Assembly (NCBI RefSeq): GCF_001612745.1
Contig: NZ_BDBA01000063.1
Span: 1 to 64,000, forward strand
Origin: Nocardia amamiensis NBRC 102102
GTDB taxonomy: Bacteria; Actinomycetota; Actinomycetes; Mycobacteriales; Mycobacteriaceae
Reading direction: 5' to 3'
Length of the DNA stretch: 64,000 nucleotides
The notes under the pieces are model-generated. The model saw only the letters and a list, made by a program, of their open reading frames with translations, was not told where the DNA came from and did not search any database. Each line of letters begins with the position of its first letter. The stretch's first letter is position 1. The translations under genes were made by a program, and so were the position numbers. Of the stretch, positions 54,853-63,721 are shown piece after piece.

Positions 54853-54894
54853 CCTGCGAGCCTACGAGAGCCGCGTCAGTACCATCGAGTCGCC

Positions 54895-56088
54895 ATGACT
54901 GAAAAGCCCACTGTTCACGGCGACGTCGCGTCCGGTTTCGGACCGGTCGCCGACGCCTTCCGCCGCAACTTCGCCCAGCACGGCGAAATCGGCGCCGCGG
55001 TCGCGGTCTACGCGGGCGACCGCCCGGTGGTGGACCTGTGGGCCGGTTTCCGTGATCGGCAGCGCACGCTGCCGTGGGAGCAGGACACGATCGTGCCGGT
55101 GTTCTCCTCGACCAAGGGCATGGCGGCGTTCACCGTCGCCGCCGCGGTGAGCAGGGGCCTGCTCGACTACGAGCAGCCGGTGGCGACGTACTGGCCGGAG
55201 TTCGCCGCGCACGGCAAGGACGCGGTGACCGTGCGTCAACTGATCGATCACCAAGCCGGGCTGTCGGGGCTGAGCGACATCGTCCGGTTGTCCCAGATCG
55301 CCGATCTGGACGGGCTCGCCACCATTCTGGCCGCGCAGAAGCCCGCGTGGCGGCCCGGCACCAGGCACGGCTATCACGCGATCACTCTCGGGCTGTACCA
55401 GGGCGAGTTGCTGCGCCGGGTGGACCCGCAGGGCCGCACGCTCGGGCGCATCTTCGCCGAGGACATCGCCGCGCCGCTCGGCACCGACTTCTTCATCGGC
55501 CTGCCCGCCGAGCAGAGCATGGACCGCATCGCCACGCTGTCGGCGACCCGCGGCCTGGACGTGTTGCGCTACGAGCGGGATATCCCGCTGCGGATCGGCG
55601 CGGAGATCTACGCCAAACGCGGGCTGTCCTACGCGGCGCTGACCAACCCGCGCTGTGGAGCCCCTGCACGGGCGACCCGACGCGAATTCCTCGAAGTGGA
55701 AATGCCGGCGCACAACGGCGTCGGCAGCGCCCGCGCGCTGGCCAAGGTCTACGGTGCCGCGGGAGGCCGCACCGGCGCGCTGCCCATCGATGACGCGCTG
55801 CTCGACCGGCTCGCCGCGGCCGAGACCGCCGACGACGTCCCCGCCGACGACTTGGTGCTGCACACCAAGAGCCGCTACCACCTCGGCTTCCGCAAGTCGC
55901 GCGGCACATTCCGGTTCGGCTCGGACAGGCGCGCCTACGGCACCACCGGACTTGGCGGCTCGTTCGGATTCGCCGACCCCGCAACAGGTCTGGGCTTCGG
56001 TTACACGATGAACCGGCTGGGCCTCGCCGTCCTCGACGACGTCCGCAGCCGCAACCTGCGCGAAGCCCTGCTGCGCTGTCGCATCTGA
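54895..56088 (+). CDS. Beta-lactamase-fold serine hydrolase/esterase (EstB/LipE-like)
   Basis: This 397-residue hydrolase carries SxxK as SSTKG (in VPVFSSTKGMAAFTVAAAV), the Tyr motif GYHAITLG and a C-terminal GLGGSFGFADP segment (HxG-like). It is cytosolic, longer than the neighbour and of the carboxylesterase branch (LipE/EstB). An open frame extends far upstream, but the conserved protein starts at the ATG at 54895. Confidence 0.88.
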   Translation: MTEKPTVHGDVASGFGPVADAFRRNFAQHGEIGAAVAVYAGDRPVVDLWAGFRDRQRTLPWEQDTIVPVFSSTKGMAAFTVAAAVSRGLLDYEQPVATYWPEFAAHGKDAVTVRQLIDHQAGLSGLSDIVRLSQIADLDGLATILAAQKPAWRPGTRHGYHAITLGLYQGELLRRVDPQGRTLGRIFAEDIAAPLGTDFFIGLPAEQSMDRIATLSATRGLDVLRYERDIPLRIGAEIYAKRGLSYAALTNPRCGAPARATRREFLEVEMPAHNGVGSARALAKVYGAAGGRTGALPIDDALLDRLAAAETADDVPADDLVLHTKSRYHLGFRKSRGTFRFGSDRRAYGTTGLGGSFGFADPATGLGFGYTMNRLGLAVLDDVRSRNLREALLRCRI

Positions 56089-56238
56089 GCACCGCCAGTC
56101 GCCGTGGTATCGGCGGCAAACAACGGAAAGGCTGCTCAGAGCACATTTCGTGAGCATCACACGCCGCCTCGCGGCTGTGGGTGCCTGCACAGCTCAGCGG
56201 CCGCGGGCTGCTTCCAACGTTGACGAGCTGTTGGGTTT

Positions 56239-56257
56239 ATGCAACAGTTTGTTGCAT
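56239..56257. promoter_or_regulatory. Palindrome over the XRE start codon
   Basis: ATGCAACA-GTT-TGTTGCAT is a perfect 8 bp inverted repeat with a 3 bp spacer. It covers the first bases of the XRE start codon (56256-56258) and suggests autorepression by steric block of transcription or translation initiation. Confidence 0.65.
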
Positions 56258-56534
56258 GAGTCCCGTGAGACGTGGGAAAAATCTTCCCATTTACAACCGC
56301 ATCGGGGTGTTGCGCGCTGAGCGGAGAATGAGCCGGGTCCAGCTTGCCGAGGCGATCGAGGTGAATCCGCAGACGGTCGGGGCGCTGGAGCGGGGCGATC
56401 ACTATCCGAGCCTTGATCTGGCGCTGCGGATCTGCGAGGTGTTCGGGCTGCCGGTCGAGGCGGTGTTCTCGCGGGAGGAATTCGCGCCGCTGTCCACAGC
56501 GGTCTATCGGAACGACAGAGGGGATATTCGATGA
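56256..56534 (+). CDS. Small XRE-family transcriptional regulator
   Basis: The 92-residue protein is essentially one HTH_3 domain (IGVLRAERRMSRVQLAEAIE, VNPQTVGALERGDHYPSLDL) with LALRICEVFGLPVEAVF, the YozG-like short regulator type. No SD is visible because the palindrome occupies that place, so the transcript may be leaderless or nearly so. It overlaps the downstream membrane-protein gene by ATGA, typical of XRE/membrane-protein pairs. Confidence 0.88.
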   Translation: MSPVRRGKNLPIYNRIGVLRAERRMSRVQLAEAIEVNPQTVGALERGDHYPSLDLALRICEVFGLPVEAVFSREEFAPLSTAVYRNDRGDIR

Positions 56535-57067
56535 CGCACCCGAATCTGCTGGAGCGCTACCAGGCTCGCCGGACCCGCCGGTTCGAGTTCTACGCCGAGC
56601 GCTGGGCCCACCTGCTGCCGCGGTGGCGGACGCGTCGCCGCCGCCGACTGCTCGTTGTGGCCCTCGCGACGATGTTCCTGGCCCTGGCGGTCGTCGCGGT
56701 GCTGACCGCGTGCGGTCTGGAGCGGGGACCCCTGCTGTGGGCGCCGGCCTGTCTGGTGTTCTTTCCGCTGTGGATCTCGCTCCAGATCGTCTCGGGACGC
56801 CAAGCCGACGCGCCTGTCGGTGCCCTGGACGAATGGGAGATCGAGCAGCGCAACGCGGCTCGTTCGGTGGGGCTCACCCTCACCCAGACGCTGGCGATGA
56901 TTCCCGCGATCTGGCTGATCATCGTGGGCGGGTTCACCGACCTCGACAATATCCAGGCGGCCTACGCGGGCGGGTTGATGCTGCTGACCGCGCTGCTCGT
57001 CGGCGGCTGCGCCCCGACGATGATCCTGGCCTGGACCCGCCCCGACGCGGAACCGGAGGACGTGTGA
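56531..57067 (+). CDS. Small multi-pass membrane protein
   Basis: The 178-residue protein has four predicted transmembrane helices in two pairs (LLVVALATMFLALAVVAVLT, LLWAPACLVFFPLWISL, LAMIPAIWLIIVGG, AGGLMLLTALLVGGCAPTMI), with a basic N-terminus and an acidic loop (DEWEIEQRNAARS). It is translationally coupled to the XRE regulator (ATGA overlap). The family is not identified. Bases 57068-57350 hold no convincing gene. Confidence 0.8.
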   Translation: MTHPNLLERYQARRTRRFEFYAERWAHLLPRWRTRRRRRLLVVALATMFLALAVVAVLTACGLERGPLLWAPACLVFFPLWISLQIVSGRQADAPVGALDEWEIEQRNAARSVGLTLTQTLAMIPAIWLIIVGGFTDLDNIQAAYAGGLMLLTALLVGGCAPTMILAWTRPDAEPEDV

Positions 57068-57350
57068 TCAACCTGCTCGCCGGAGACCTGATGCTGCCTT
57101 CTCGTCGAACGCTGGGCACTCGATGACGACAGCACCCGTCTACCAAGGTTCTCGCCGGGGCAGTGCCGGACCTGATCGACGCCGCGGCAATCCGGTTGAC
57201 CGGGCCAGGCGACCGCACCCGTCCGGAACACACCGCGGTGGCGGCGAGCGGCGCGCCGAACCGTCACAGCCGCGGATCCGGCGGGTCGGCCGGATACACT
57301 CACGGCGTCCAGCTCAGCGAAGTATCCCATCGTGGAATCGAGGGGACATC

Positions 57351-57704
57351 GTGGCGGAACAGCCGACCACCATCGACGCCTACCTCGCCGCGGTCCCCGA
57401 GGACGTGCGAGGAGTCCTCGAAGCGATCCGGCGCACCATCCGGACAGCGCTACCGGATGCGACCGAGGCGATCAGCTACGGCATTCCCACATTCCGGCTG
57501 CACGGTCACAACATCGTGCATTTCGCGGGCTGGAAGCAGCACGTGAGCGTCTATCCGATCCCTGAAGGCGACCCGGCGTTGCAGCGCGCGGTCGAGCCGT
57601 ACCGCGCGGGCAAGGGGACGTTGAAATTCCCGCTCGGCAAGCCGGTCCCGTACGACCTGATCGCGCGGATAGCAACCGAACTCGCCGAGCGGGGGCAGGA
57701 CTGA
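57351..57704 (+). CDS. DUF1801 domain-containing protein
   Basis: The 117-residue protein of the YdhG/DUF1801 family shows TIDAYLAAVPEDVRGVLEAI, EAISYGIPTFRLHGHNIVHF, AGWKQHVSVYPIP and KGTLKFPLGKPVPYDLI. It is a small cytosolic fold (YdhG-like) of unknown biochemical role. The GTG start lies behind GAGGGG. It converges with the alcohol dehydrogenase gene. Confidence 0.9.
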   Translation: MAEQPTTIDAYLAAVPEDVRGVLEAIRRTIRTALPDATEAISYGIPTFRLHGHNIVHFAGWKQHVSVYPIPEGDPALQRAVEPYRAGKGTLKFPLGKPVPYDLIARIATELAERGQD

Positions 57705-57717
57705 GTTTCCGCCGCGG

Positions 57718-58848
57718 TTACCAGTCGGCTTCGGTGTACTTGATGATGCCGCGAATGTTCTTGCCGTCGAGCATGTCCTGGTAGCCCTGGTTGATCTCCG
57801 CCAGGGAGTAGCTGCGGGTCACCATGTCGTCCAGGTTGAGCTGGCCGGACTTGTACAGCGCGAGCAGGCGCGGCGCGTCCTGGCGGGCATTGCCGCCGCC
57901 GAAGATGCAGCCCTTCACCGTCTTCTGCAGCATGGACAGCAGGAAGCTGTTCAGTTTGACGTCGTTCTCGTCCATCCGGCCCATCGAGGTGACCACCAGG
58001 GTGCCCGCCTTGGCGGTGAGGATCAGGCCCTCCTCGATGTACTCGCCGTGCATCTCGCCCATGGTCAGGATGACCTTCTCCGCCATCCGGCCCTCGGTGG
58101 CCTCCATCAGCGGCATGATCGCGGCGGCCATGCTCTCGTAGGTGTGTGTAGCGCCGAACTTCTGCGCCTGTTCGCGCTTCCACGGATTCGGGTCGACCGC
58201 AACGACTTTCGAGGCTCCCGACAGCACCGCGCCTTGCAGCGCGCTCATGCCGACGCCGCCGATGCCCGCGATCACCACGGTCTCGCCGGGGGTCACCTGG
58301 GCGACGTGGGTGGACGAGCCGAAGCCGGTGGGCACGCCACAGCCGACCAGGCAGGCCACCTCGAACGGAATGCTCGGATCGATCTTCACCACCGAGGTGT
58401 GGTGCACCGTCATGTAGGGCGCGAAGGTGCCCAGCAGGCACATCGGGATGACGTTCTCGCCCCTGGCCTGGATGCGGTAGGTGCCGTCGCTGATCGCCTG
58501 GCCGAGCAGCAGGCCCGCGCCCAGGTCACAGAGCGCCATGTGCCCGGCCACACAGGCCGGACAGCGGCCGCACGCGGGGATGAACGACAGGATCACGTGG
58601 TCGCCGACCTGCAGGTCGGCCGGACAGTTCGGACCGAGTTTCGTGATCACGCCCGCGCCCTCGTGCCCACCCATCACAGGGAAGGACGGCATCGGGGTCG
58701 CGCCGGTCACGATGTGGTGGTCGGAGTGGCACATGCCCGCAGTCTCCATGCGGATCTGCACCTCGCCGGCGACCGGGTCGCCGATCTCGATCTCCTCCAC
58801 CGACCACGGCTGGTCGATCCCCCACAGGATCGCGCCCTTTGTCTTCAT
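57718..58848 (-). CDS. NDMA-dependent (mycofactocin-type) alcohol dehydrogenase
   Basis: This 376-residue zinc alcohol dehydrogenase has catalytic zinc site AGMCHSDHH and GGHEGAG, structural zinc cysteines CGRCPACVAGHMALC, and Rossmann motif IAGIGGVGMSALQG. The segments MKTKGAILWGIDQPWSVEEI and KGCIFGGGNARQDAPRLL are those of the NDMA-dependent group, whose nicotinamide is tightly bound and whose natural acceptor is thought to be mycofactocin. No mycofactocin genes are in this window. Two KstR-like sites lie upstream. Confidence 0.9.
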   Translation of the reverse strand: MKTKGAILWGIDQPWSVEEIEIGDPVAGEVQIRMETAGMCHSDHHIVTGATPMPSFPVMGGHEGAGVITKLGPNCPADLQVGDHVILSFIPACGRCPACVAGHMALCDLGAGLLLGQAISDGTYRIQARGENVIPMCLLGTFAPYMTVHHTSVVKIDPSIPFEVACLVGCGVPTGFGSSTHVAQVTPGETVVIAGIGGVGMSALQGAVLSGASKVVAVDPNPWKREQAQKFGATHTYESMAAAIMPLMEATEGRMAEKVILTMGEMHGEYIEEGLILTAKAGTLVVTSMGRMDENDVKLNSFLLSMLQKTVKGCIFGGGNARQDAPRLLALYKSGQLNLDDMVTRSYSLAEINQGYQDMLDGKNIRGIIKYTEADW

Positions 58849-58909
58849 TCCTGTCGACCCTCTCGCATGCACGTGCTTATATGTGACTGCACCCACAGTA
58901 CGAGAAAAA

Positions 58910-58978
58910 TGTAACGCGTTCTAGTACTGCCTCGGAAATTCGGGCATAGAGCGCGACTCGGATCCGGAACGCGTTACA
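58910..58978. promoter_or_regulatory. Pair of KstR-like TetR operator sites
   Basis: TGTAACGCGTTCTA (58910-58923) fits the remembered KstR pattern TnnAACnnGTTnnA exactly. CGGAACGCGTTACA (58965-58978) fits except for the first base. They share the 12-mer TGTAACGCGTTC in inverted orientation and lie 62-130 bp upstream of the alcohol dehydrogenase start. Confidence 0.6.
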
Positions 58979-58986
58979 GTCTGCCG

Positions 58987-59517
58987 TCAGCCGCGGACAT
59001 CATGCGCATGGTGCACCAGATCGTGGACGAAGTACCGCGCGAAGGAATCCACCGTGAACACCGCCCCGTCGCTGCGCGCGCCGCGCAGTCCACGCCGGGC
59101 CTGTGGAACCGATTCGAACGAGCGCGCCACACGCTCGGCGGCCTCGGCCAGCTCCGCCGCGACCCGGGCCGGATCCTGCTCGTTGTAGCGGTCGGCGATC
59201 GCCGTGGCGTCCTGGTCCCAATTGGCGAAACGCGGGATCTCGCCATCGGGGTCACCGGCCAGCATCAGGCCGAGCCGGGTATCGAAGAGGCGGCACACAT
59301 CGCGCACGTGGGCGCCGTATTCCAGGGCCGACCAGGTGGATTCGTCCGGCCGGGCGCGGACGCCGGTGCGGTCGAGCACCGCCGCGAATCGGACGGCCGT
59401 CTCGCGGGTCAGCGCGGGCACGGCTTCGTAACTGGTCGCGGCGGCGTCGAAACCGCACTCGGGACAGGCGCGTTCGAGCACCCAGGTCCAGTCCTTGACA
59501 TCGGGAACGATCGGCAT
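58987..59517 (-). CDS. DinB/mycothiol-dependent-type maleylpyruvate isomerase family protein
   Basis: The 176-residue four-helix DinB-fold protein has metal-binding histidines in the expected places (YGAHVRDVCRLFDTRL, then FVHDLVHHAHDV). It begins MPIVPDVKDWTWVLERACPE. In mycothiol producers these act as thiol-dependent transferases or isomerases; the reaction is unknown. The ADH operator pair begins just after its stop. Confidence 0.85.
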   Translation of the reverse strand: MPIVPDVKDWTWVLERACPECGFDAAATSYEAVPALTRETAVRFAAVLDRTGVRARPDESTWSALEYGAHVRDVCRLFDTRLGLMLAGDPDGEIPRFANWDQDATAIADRYNEQDPARVAAELAEAAERVARSFESVPQARRGLRGARSDGAVFTVDSFARYFVHDLVHHAHDVRG

Positions 59518-59589
59518 GCGGCCAACCTAAGGGCGGCCGAGTCGCACCTGCTACCGATTTTCGGTCAACTATCGGCAACATCCCGACAA

Positions 59590-60654
59590 TCACTCCATGA
59601 GCCGGTGCGCCCGCTCGAACAGCTCCAGCGTGATCGCGTGCAGGAAATCGCCGACCTGCTGGGGCGCCTTGCCCGCGAACGCGCGGGCGTGCGTGCCCTC
59701 CAGAACGATGCCGAGCTTGAAGCAGGCCAGCACCGTGTACCACGGCATGGCGCTCAGATCCCGATCGGAGAACTGCCCGTAGTGCGCGATCATCTCCGCC
59801 GCGCTCGGCAGCCCGCCGACCGCGCCGAGCTTGCCGACCAGCGCCGCGGCGGCGGTACCCGGCTCCGGCCGGGTGGCGATCTGCCAGCCGAGGTCCAGCA
59901 GCGGGTCGCCGATGGTGGACATCTCCCAGTCCACCATCGCCGCCACCTGCGGGCCGTCGTAGGAGAACATCATGTTCGCCAGATGACAGTCACCGTGCAG
60001 GATGCCGGGGGTCCACTCGGCCGGACGGTTGCGGTCCAGCCATTCGCCCACCGACGCCACGCCGGGAATCTCCGGGCCGGGGTAGCCCTCGTTGGCCGAG
60101 TACGACTCCAGTTCACCGAGCCAGCGCGGCACCTGGCGTTCCAGGAAGCCCTCCGGCTTGCCGTAATCGGCCAAGCCGAGCGCCTGGTAGTCCAGCGTGC
60201 CGAGCCGCGCGATGGCCTCGACCGCGGACAGGCCCATCTGCCTGCGCAGCTCCGGATCGCTCGCGTGCGGCTCGGGCAGTTCGTTCTGCGGATTGAAACC
60301 GGTGATCGGCTCCATCAGGTAGAAGACCGCGCCCAGCACCGATTCGTCGGCGCAGGCCGCGATCACCCTCGGCGCCCGCACCTCGGTGCCGCCCAGCGCG
60401 CCGAGCAGACGGGCCTCCCGCCGGATCACGTCGTTGCTCTTGGCCCGCAGGTGCTTGGGCCCGCGGCGCAATACGTACGTCCTGCCGCCGCGGGTGAAGC
60501 GGAGCATGATGTTCTGCGTGCCGCCACCCAGCGCGGTCACGCCCTCGAATTCGCCCGCGGGCAGACCCTGCTCATCCATCCACTTGCCGACCACGGCGAA
60601 GTCGACGACCGCGGGGTCCACGTCAACCGGTTGCGCAACAGACATGCCCCACAT
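59590..60654 (-). CDS. Phosphotransferase family protein (APH/ACAD10-like)
   Basis: The 354-residue kinase-like protein has the nucleotide loop GGGTQNIMLRF, the catalytic loop LHGDCHLANMM and the metal motif VDWEMSTIGDPLLDLGW. It is of the type found with acyl-CoA dehydrogenases in lipid catabolism (ACAD10 N-terminal-like), possibly phosphorylating hydroxyacyl-CoA. ATGs at 60654 and 60645 are both possible starts. It is divergent from the aminodeoxychorismate synthase gene. Confidence 0.88.
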   Translation of the reverse strand: MWGMSVAQPVDVDPAVVDFAVVGKWMDEQGLPAGEFEGVTALGGGTQNIMLRFTRGGRTYVLRRGPKHLRAKSNDVIRREARLLGALGGTEVRAPRVIAACADESVLGAVFYLMEPITGFNPQNELPEPHASDPELRRQMGLSAVEAIARLGTLDYQALGLADYGKPEGFLERQVPRWLGELESYSANEGYPGPEIPGVASVGEWLDRNRPAEWTPGILHGDCHLANMMFSYDGPQVAAMVDWEMSTIGDPLLDLGWQIATRPEPGTAAAALVGKLGAVGGLPSAAEMIAHYGQFSDRDLSAMPWYTVLACFKLGIVLEGTHARAFAGKAPQQVGDFLHAITLELFERAHRLME

Positions 60655-60734
60655 TGTGCACCACCGGACCAGCCGAACTGAAGGCAGATGACAACAGTTT
60701 GCTTCGACCGGCGCGGCGTAGGGTTTCGAGCACC

Positions 60735-62963
60735 ATGCACACGCTGTTGATCGACAATTACGACTCCTTCACCTACAACCTGTATCAGCTGATCAGCGAG
60801 GTGAACGGCGTCGAGCCGACGGTCGTGCGCAACGACGGGGCGCGCACGGTCGCCGAACTCGGTCTGGCTCGCTTCGACAACGTGGTCGTCTCACCGGGAC
60901 CGGGACGGCCGGACGTGCCGCGCGACGTGGGAATCTCCGCGGCGGTGCTCGAGGAGACCGACCTTCCCCTGCTCGGAGTGTGTCTCGGCCACCAGGGCAT
61001 CGTGGTCGCGGCAGGCGGTGTGGTCGCCGAGGCGCCCGCCGCCAGACATGGCTACCTCGATCGGATCGAGCACGACGGCCGGGATCTGTTCGAGGGGATC
61101 CCGCAGGGCTTCACCGCCGTGCGCTATCACTCGCTGTGCGCATTGCGGCGGCTGCCGGACGATCTGGAGGTCACCGCGGTGGCCGCCGACGGCGTCGTCA
61201 TGGGCGTGCGGCACCGCACCCGCCCGCAGTGGGGAGTGCAGTTCCATCCGGAATCGATCGCCAGCGAGTTCGGCGCGGCACTGCTGCGCAACTTCGCAAA
61301 ACTCACTGCGGCGCATCGGGTCCCGCCGAGCCTCCCGGATTCGCGGGTATCGGTCGTGGTGGAGCCCGAAGTCGTGCCGGAGGCGGTTGGCTTCTCGCCG
61401 CCCGTGCCACCGGCATCCGCCGCGACGCGCGCTCCGCTGGCGCCCGCGCAGTTCCCTGCCGCCGCGGCGGGATTCGAGCGCTCACGCGAAACCTCCTCAG
61501 CACGAACTCCCACCGATCCCCCACCACGGCCGACCTTCCAGCTCCAGCAGGACGTGATCGAGCGGGCCATCGACACCGAGAGCGCTTTCGTGCGGTTGTA
61601 CGGCAACTCCCCTACGGCGTTCTGGCTGGACAGCGAGCACGTGGAACCTGGAGTGGATCGGTTCTCCTTCCTGGGCGACGCGAGCGGTCCGCTGGCGGAA
61701 GTGCTGCGCTACCGCGTCGGTGACGGCGAGGTGACCGTGGAATCCTCCGACGGGCACCGGCGCACCGCCCGCGGCGGCATCCTCGACTTCCTCGCCGCCG
61801 AGTTGCGGACCCGCAGGCTCGAACTGCCCGATCTGCCATTCGATTTCGCCGGTGGATACGTCGGCTACCTCGGCTACGAGGTCAAAGCCGATTGCGGCGG
61901 CACCGCGGTCCATCGCGCGCCGACCCCGGACGCGCAATGGATCTTCGCCGACCGGCTGGTGGTGGTCGACCACGTGGGCGGGCGGACACATCTGCTCGCC
62001 CTGAGCGACACACCGGAAACGGCCCGATCCGGCGCGGACTGGCTTCGCGATACCCGCGAGACCTTGGAACCCCTTCCGACCTGGTCGAATCCGCCGACGC
62101 TCGAGCTGCCGCCGGACGGCGACGCGGCCGCACCGCTGTTCACCCGCGGCCGGGAGCGCTATCTCGCCGACATCGCGGTCTGCCAGGAGCGCCTGCACGC
62201 GGGCGAGTCCTACGAGATCTGCCTCACCGACAATGCGACGATCCCCGCCGCCGCGGCCGACGGTCTCGACTTCTATCGCACGCTGCGCCGCTGCAACCCG
62301 GCGCCCTACGCCGCCTACCTGCGCTTCGATGACCTCGACATCGCCTGCTCGTCGCCGGAGCGGTTCCTGAAGATCAATCGTCACCGCGTTGTGGAGAGCA
62401 AGCCGATCAAAGGCACCGCGCCGCGCGGCGCCACGCCCGAACAGGACCAGCGCCTGCGCCGCGAGCTGGCCGACAGCCCGAAGACCAGGGCGGAGAACCT
62501 GATGATCGTCGACCTGCTGCGCAACGATCTGGGCCGGGTCTGCGAGATCGGCAGCGTGTACGTGCCGAAGCTGATGGCCACCGAGCAGTACGCGACGGTG
62601 CATCAGCTGGTGTCGACGGTGCGCGGCAGGCTGCGGCCTGAGGTCGGCGTGGTCGACTGCCTGCGTGCGTGTTTTCCCGGCGGCTCGATGACCGGCGCGC
62701 CGAAGCTGCGCACCTGCGAGATCATCGACGAACTGGAAACCGAAGCGCGCGGAGTCTATTCGGGCACCATCGGCTTCCTCGGGCTCGGCGGCACCGCAGA
62801 CCTCAACATCGTGATCCGCACCGCCGTGCGCTACGACGGCCGCTGGCGGATCGGGGCGGGCGGCGCGATCGTGCTCGACTCGGACCCGGAAGACGAGTAC
62901 CGCGAAGTCCTGCTCAAGGCGGCCGCCACGTTGCGTGCCGCCGCCGATCATGCACACCGCTGA
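60735..62963 (+). CDS. pabAB: Fused aminodeoxychorismate synthase (PabA-PabB)
   Basis: The 742-residue bifunctional enzyme supplies 4-amino-4-deoxychorismate for folate or p-aminobenzoate-derived products. The N-terminal glutamine amidotransferase (1-195) has Cys83 in LGVCLGHQG and an HPES motif. A linker of about 80 residues rich in Pro/Ala follows, then the chorismate-binding domain (about 290-742). PIKGT, with its Lys, marks an aminodeoxychorismate rather than anthranilate synthase, and PGGSMTGAPKLRTCEIIDEL is intact. The ATG at 60735 begins MHTLLIDNYDSFTYNLYQL. Confidence 0.93.
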   Translation: MHTLLIDNYDSFTYNLYQLISEVNGVEPTVVRNDGARTVAELGLARFDNVVVSPGPGRPDVPRDVGISAAVLEETDLPLLGVCLGHQGIVVAAGGVVAEAPAARHGYLDRIEHDGRDLFEGIPQGFTAVRYHSLCALRRLPDDLEVTAVAADGVVMGVRHRTRPQWGVQFHPESIASEFGAALLRNFAKLTAAHRVPPSLPDSRVSVVVEPEVVPEAVGFSPPVPPASAATRAPLAPAQFPAAAAGFERSRETSSARTPTDPPPRPTFQLQQDVIERAIDTESAFVRLYGNSPTAFWLDSEHVEPGVDRFSFLGDASGPLAEVLRYRVGDGEVTVESSDGHRRTARGGILDFLAAELRTRRLELPDLPFDFAGGYVGYLGYEVKADCGGTAVHRAPTPDAQWIFADRLVVVDHVGGRTHLLALSDTPETARSGADWLRDTRETLEPLPTWSNPPTLELPPDGDAAAPLFTRGRERYLADIAVCQERLHAGESYEICLTDNATIPAAAADGLDFYRTLRRCNPAPYAAYLRFDDLDIACSSPERFLKINRHRVVESKPIKGTAPRGATPEQDQRLRRELADSPKTRAENLMIVDLLRNDLGRVCEIGSVYVPKLMATEQYATVHQLVSTVRGRLRPEVGVVDCLRACFPGGSMTGAPKLRTCEIIDELETEARGVYSGTIGFLGLGGTADLNIVIRTAVRYDGRWRIGAGGAIVLDSDPEDEYREVLLKAAATLRAAADHAHR

Positions 62964-62968
62964 TCTCG

Positions 62969-63466
62969 CTATGTGCGCCGCTTGCCCGGCTTTCGCGGCG
63001 GCGGCTCGGTCTGCTGCTGCTCCGGTGCGCTCAGGCCGGTCAGCTTGCCGAGCAGCGAGATGCCCGGCAACTTGGCCAGCTTGCCGAGCACGTCCTCGCC
63101 GAGCGAGATCATCGCCTCCAGCCTGGGGAGCAGCCGGTCGTAGGCGGCGAAGGCCGGGTCGGCCAGCGCCAGGGTGCGGTCGAGACGATCGATCGTCGAA
63201 TTCAGCCGCTCGACCGCGACCGAGAGGCTTTCGATCAGGTCGGCCAGCTGCCCGGCCAACTGCGCCGAGGCGGGCGGCAGCCGCACCGCCGCGTCGAACG
63301 CCGATGACGCGGTCAGCTGGGCGGCTTCCAGCGCCTGCCCCGCCGCCGTCTGGGCCGCTTCCACCGCGGCCTGCGCGGCGTTCAGGATGTCGGCGGGGCC
63401 GGGCACGCGCCCGCCGGGCAACTTCGGGGTCGACGGCTTACGACCCGGGGGTTTCGGGTTCGTCAT
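62969..63466 (-). CDS. Hypothetical helical protein with disordered ends
   Basis: The 165-residue protein has a Pro/Lys-rich N-terminus (NPKPPGRKPSTPKLPGG), a central run of amphipathic Ala-rich helices (AAQAAVEAAQTAAGQALEAA, QLADLIESLSVAVERLNSTI) with likely coiled-coil character, and a basic Pro-rich tail. It is phasin-like in character but unrecognised. It has no signal peptide and converges with the PabAB gene 5 bp from its stop. Confidence 0.75.
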   Translation of the reverse strand: MTNPKPPGRKPSTPKLPGGRVPGPADILNAAQAAVEAAQTAAGQALEAAQLTASSAFDAAVRLPPASAQLAGQLADLIESLSVAVERLNSTIDRLDRTLALADPAFAAYDRLLPRLEAMISLGEDVLGKLAKLPGISLLGKLTGLSAPEQQQTEPPPRKPGKRRT

Positions 63467-63721
63467 GAGAACACTGTGCCGTACCAGACGGGGGCAGCGC
63501 GGTATTGCCCGAACCAGCCGGTTTGTGTCAGATTCGGCCCGACTGCCTCGGCACGCCGTGGAGCGCGAGCGATCGCGACTCGGCCTCGGTGCGATTTCTC
63601 CGGACGCCGCGCGTTTCAGCGGGGCCATGGCGTCTCTGCGCGCAAGCACGATCCCGCCCCGCCGAGCGAGATCCCCTCGCGCGTTCGGCGTGTCGGAGGG
63701 TCGTGGCATAGTTCGAGCACC

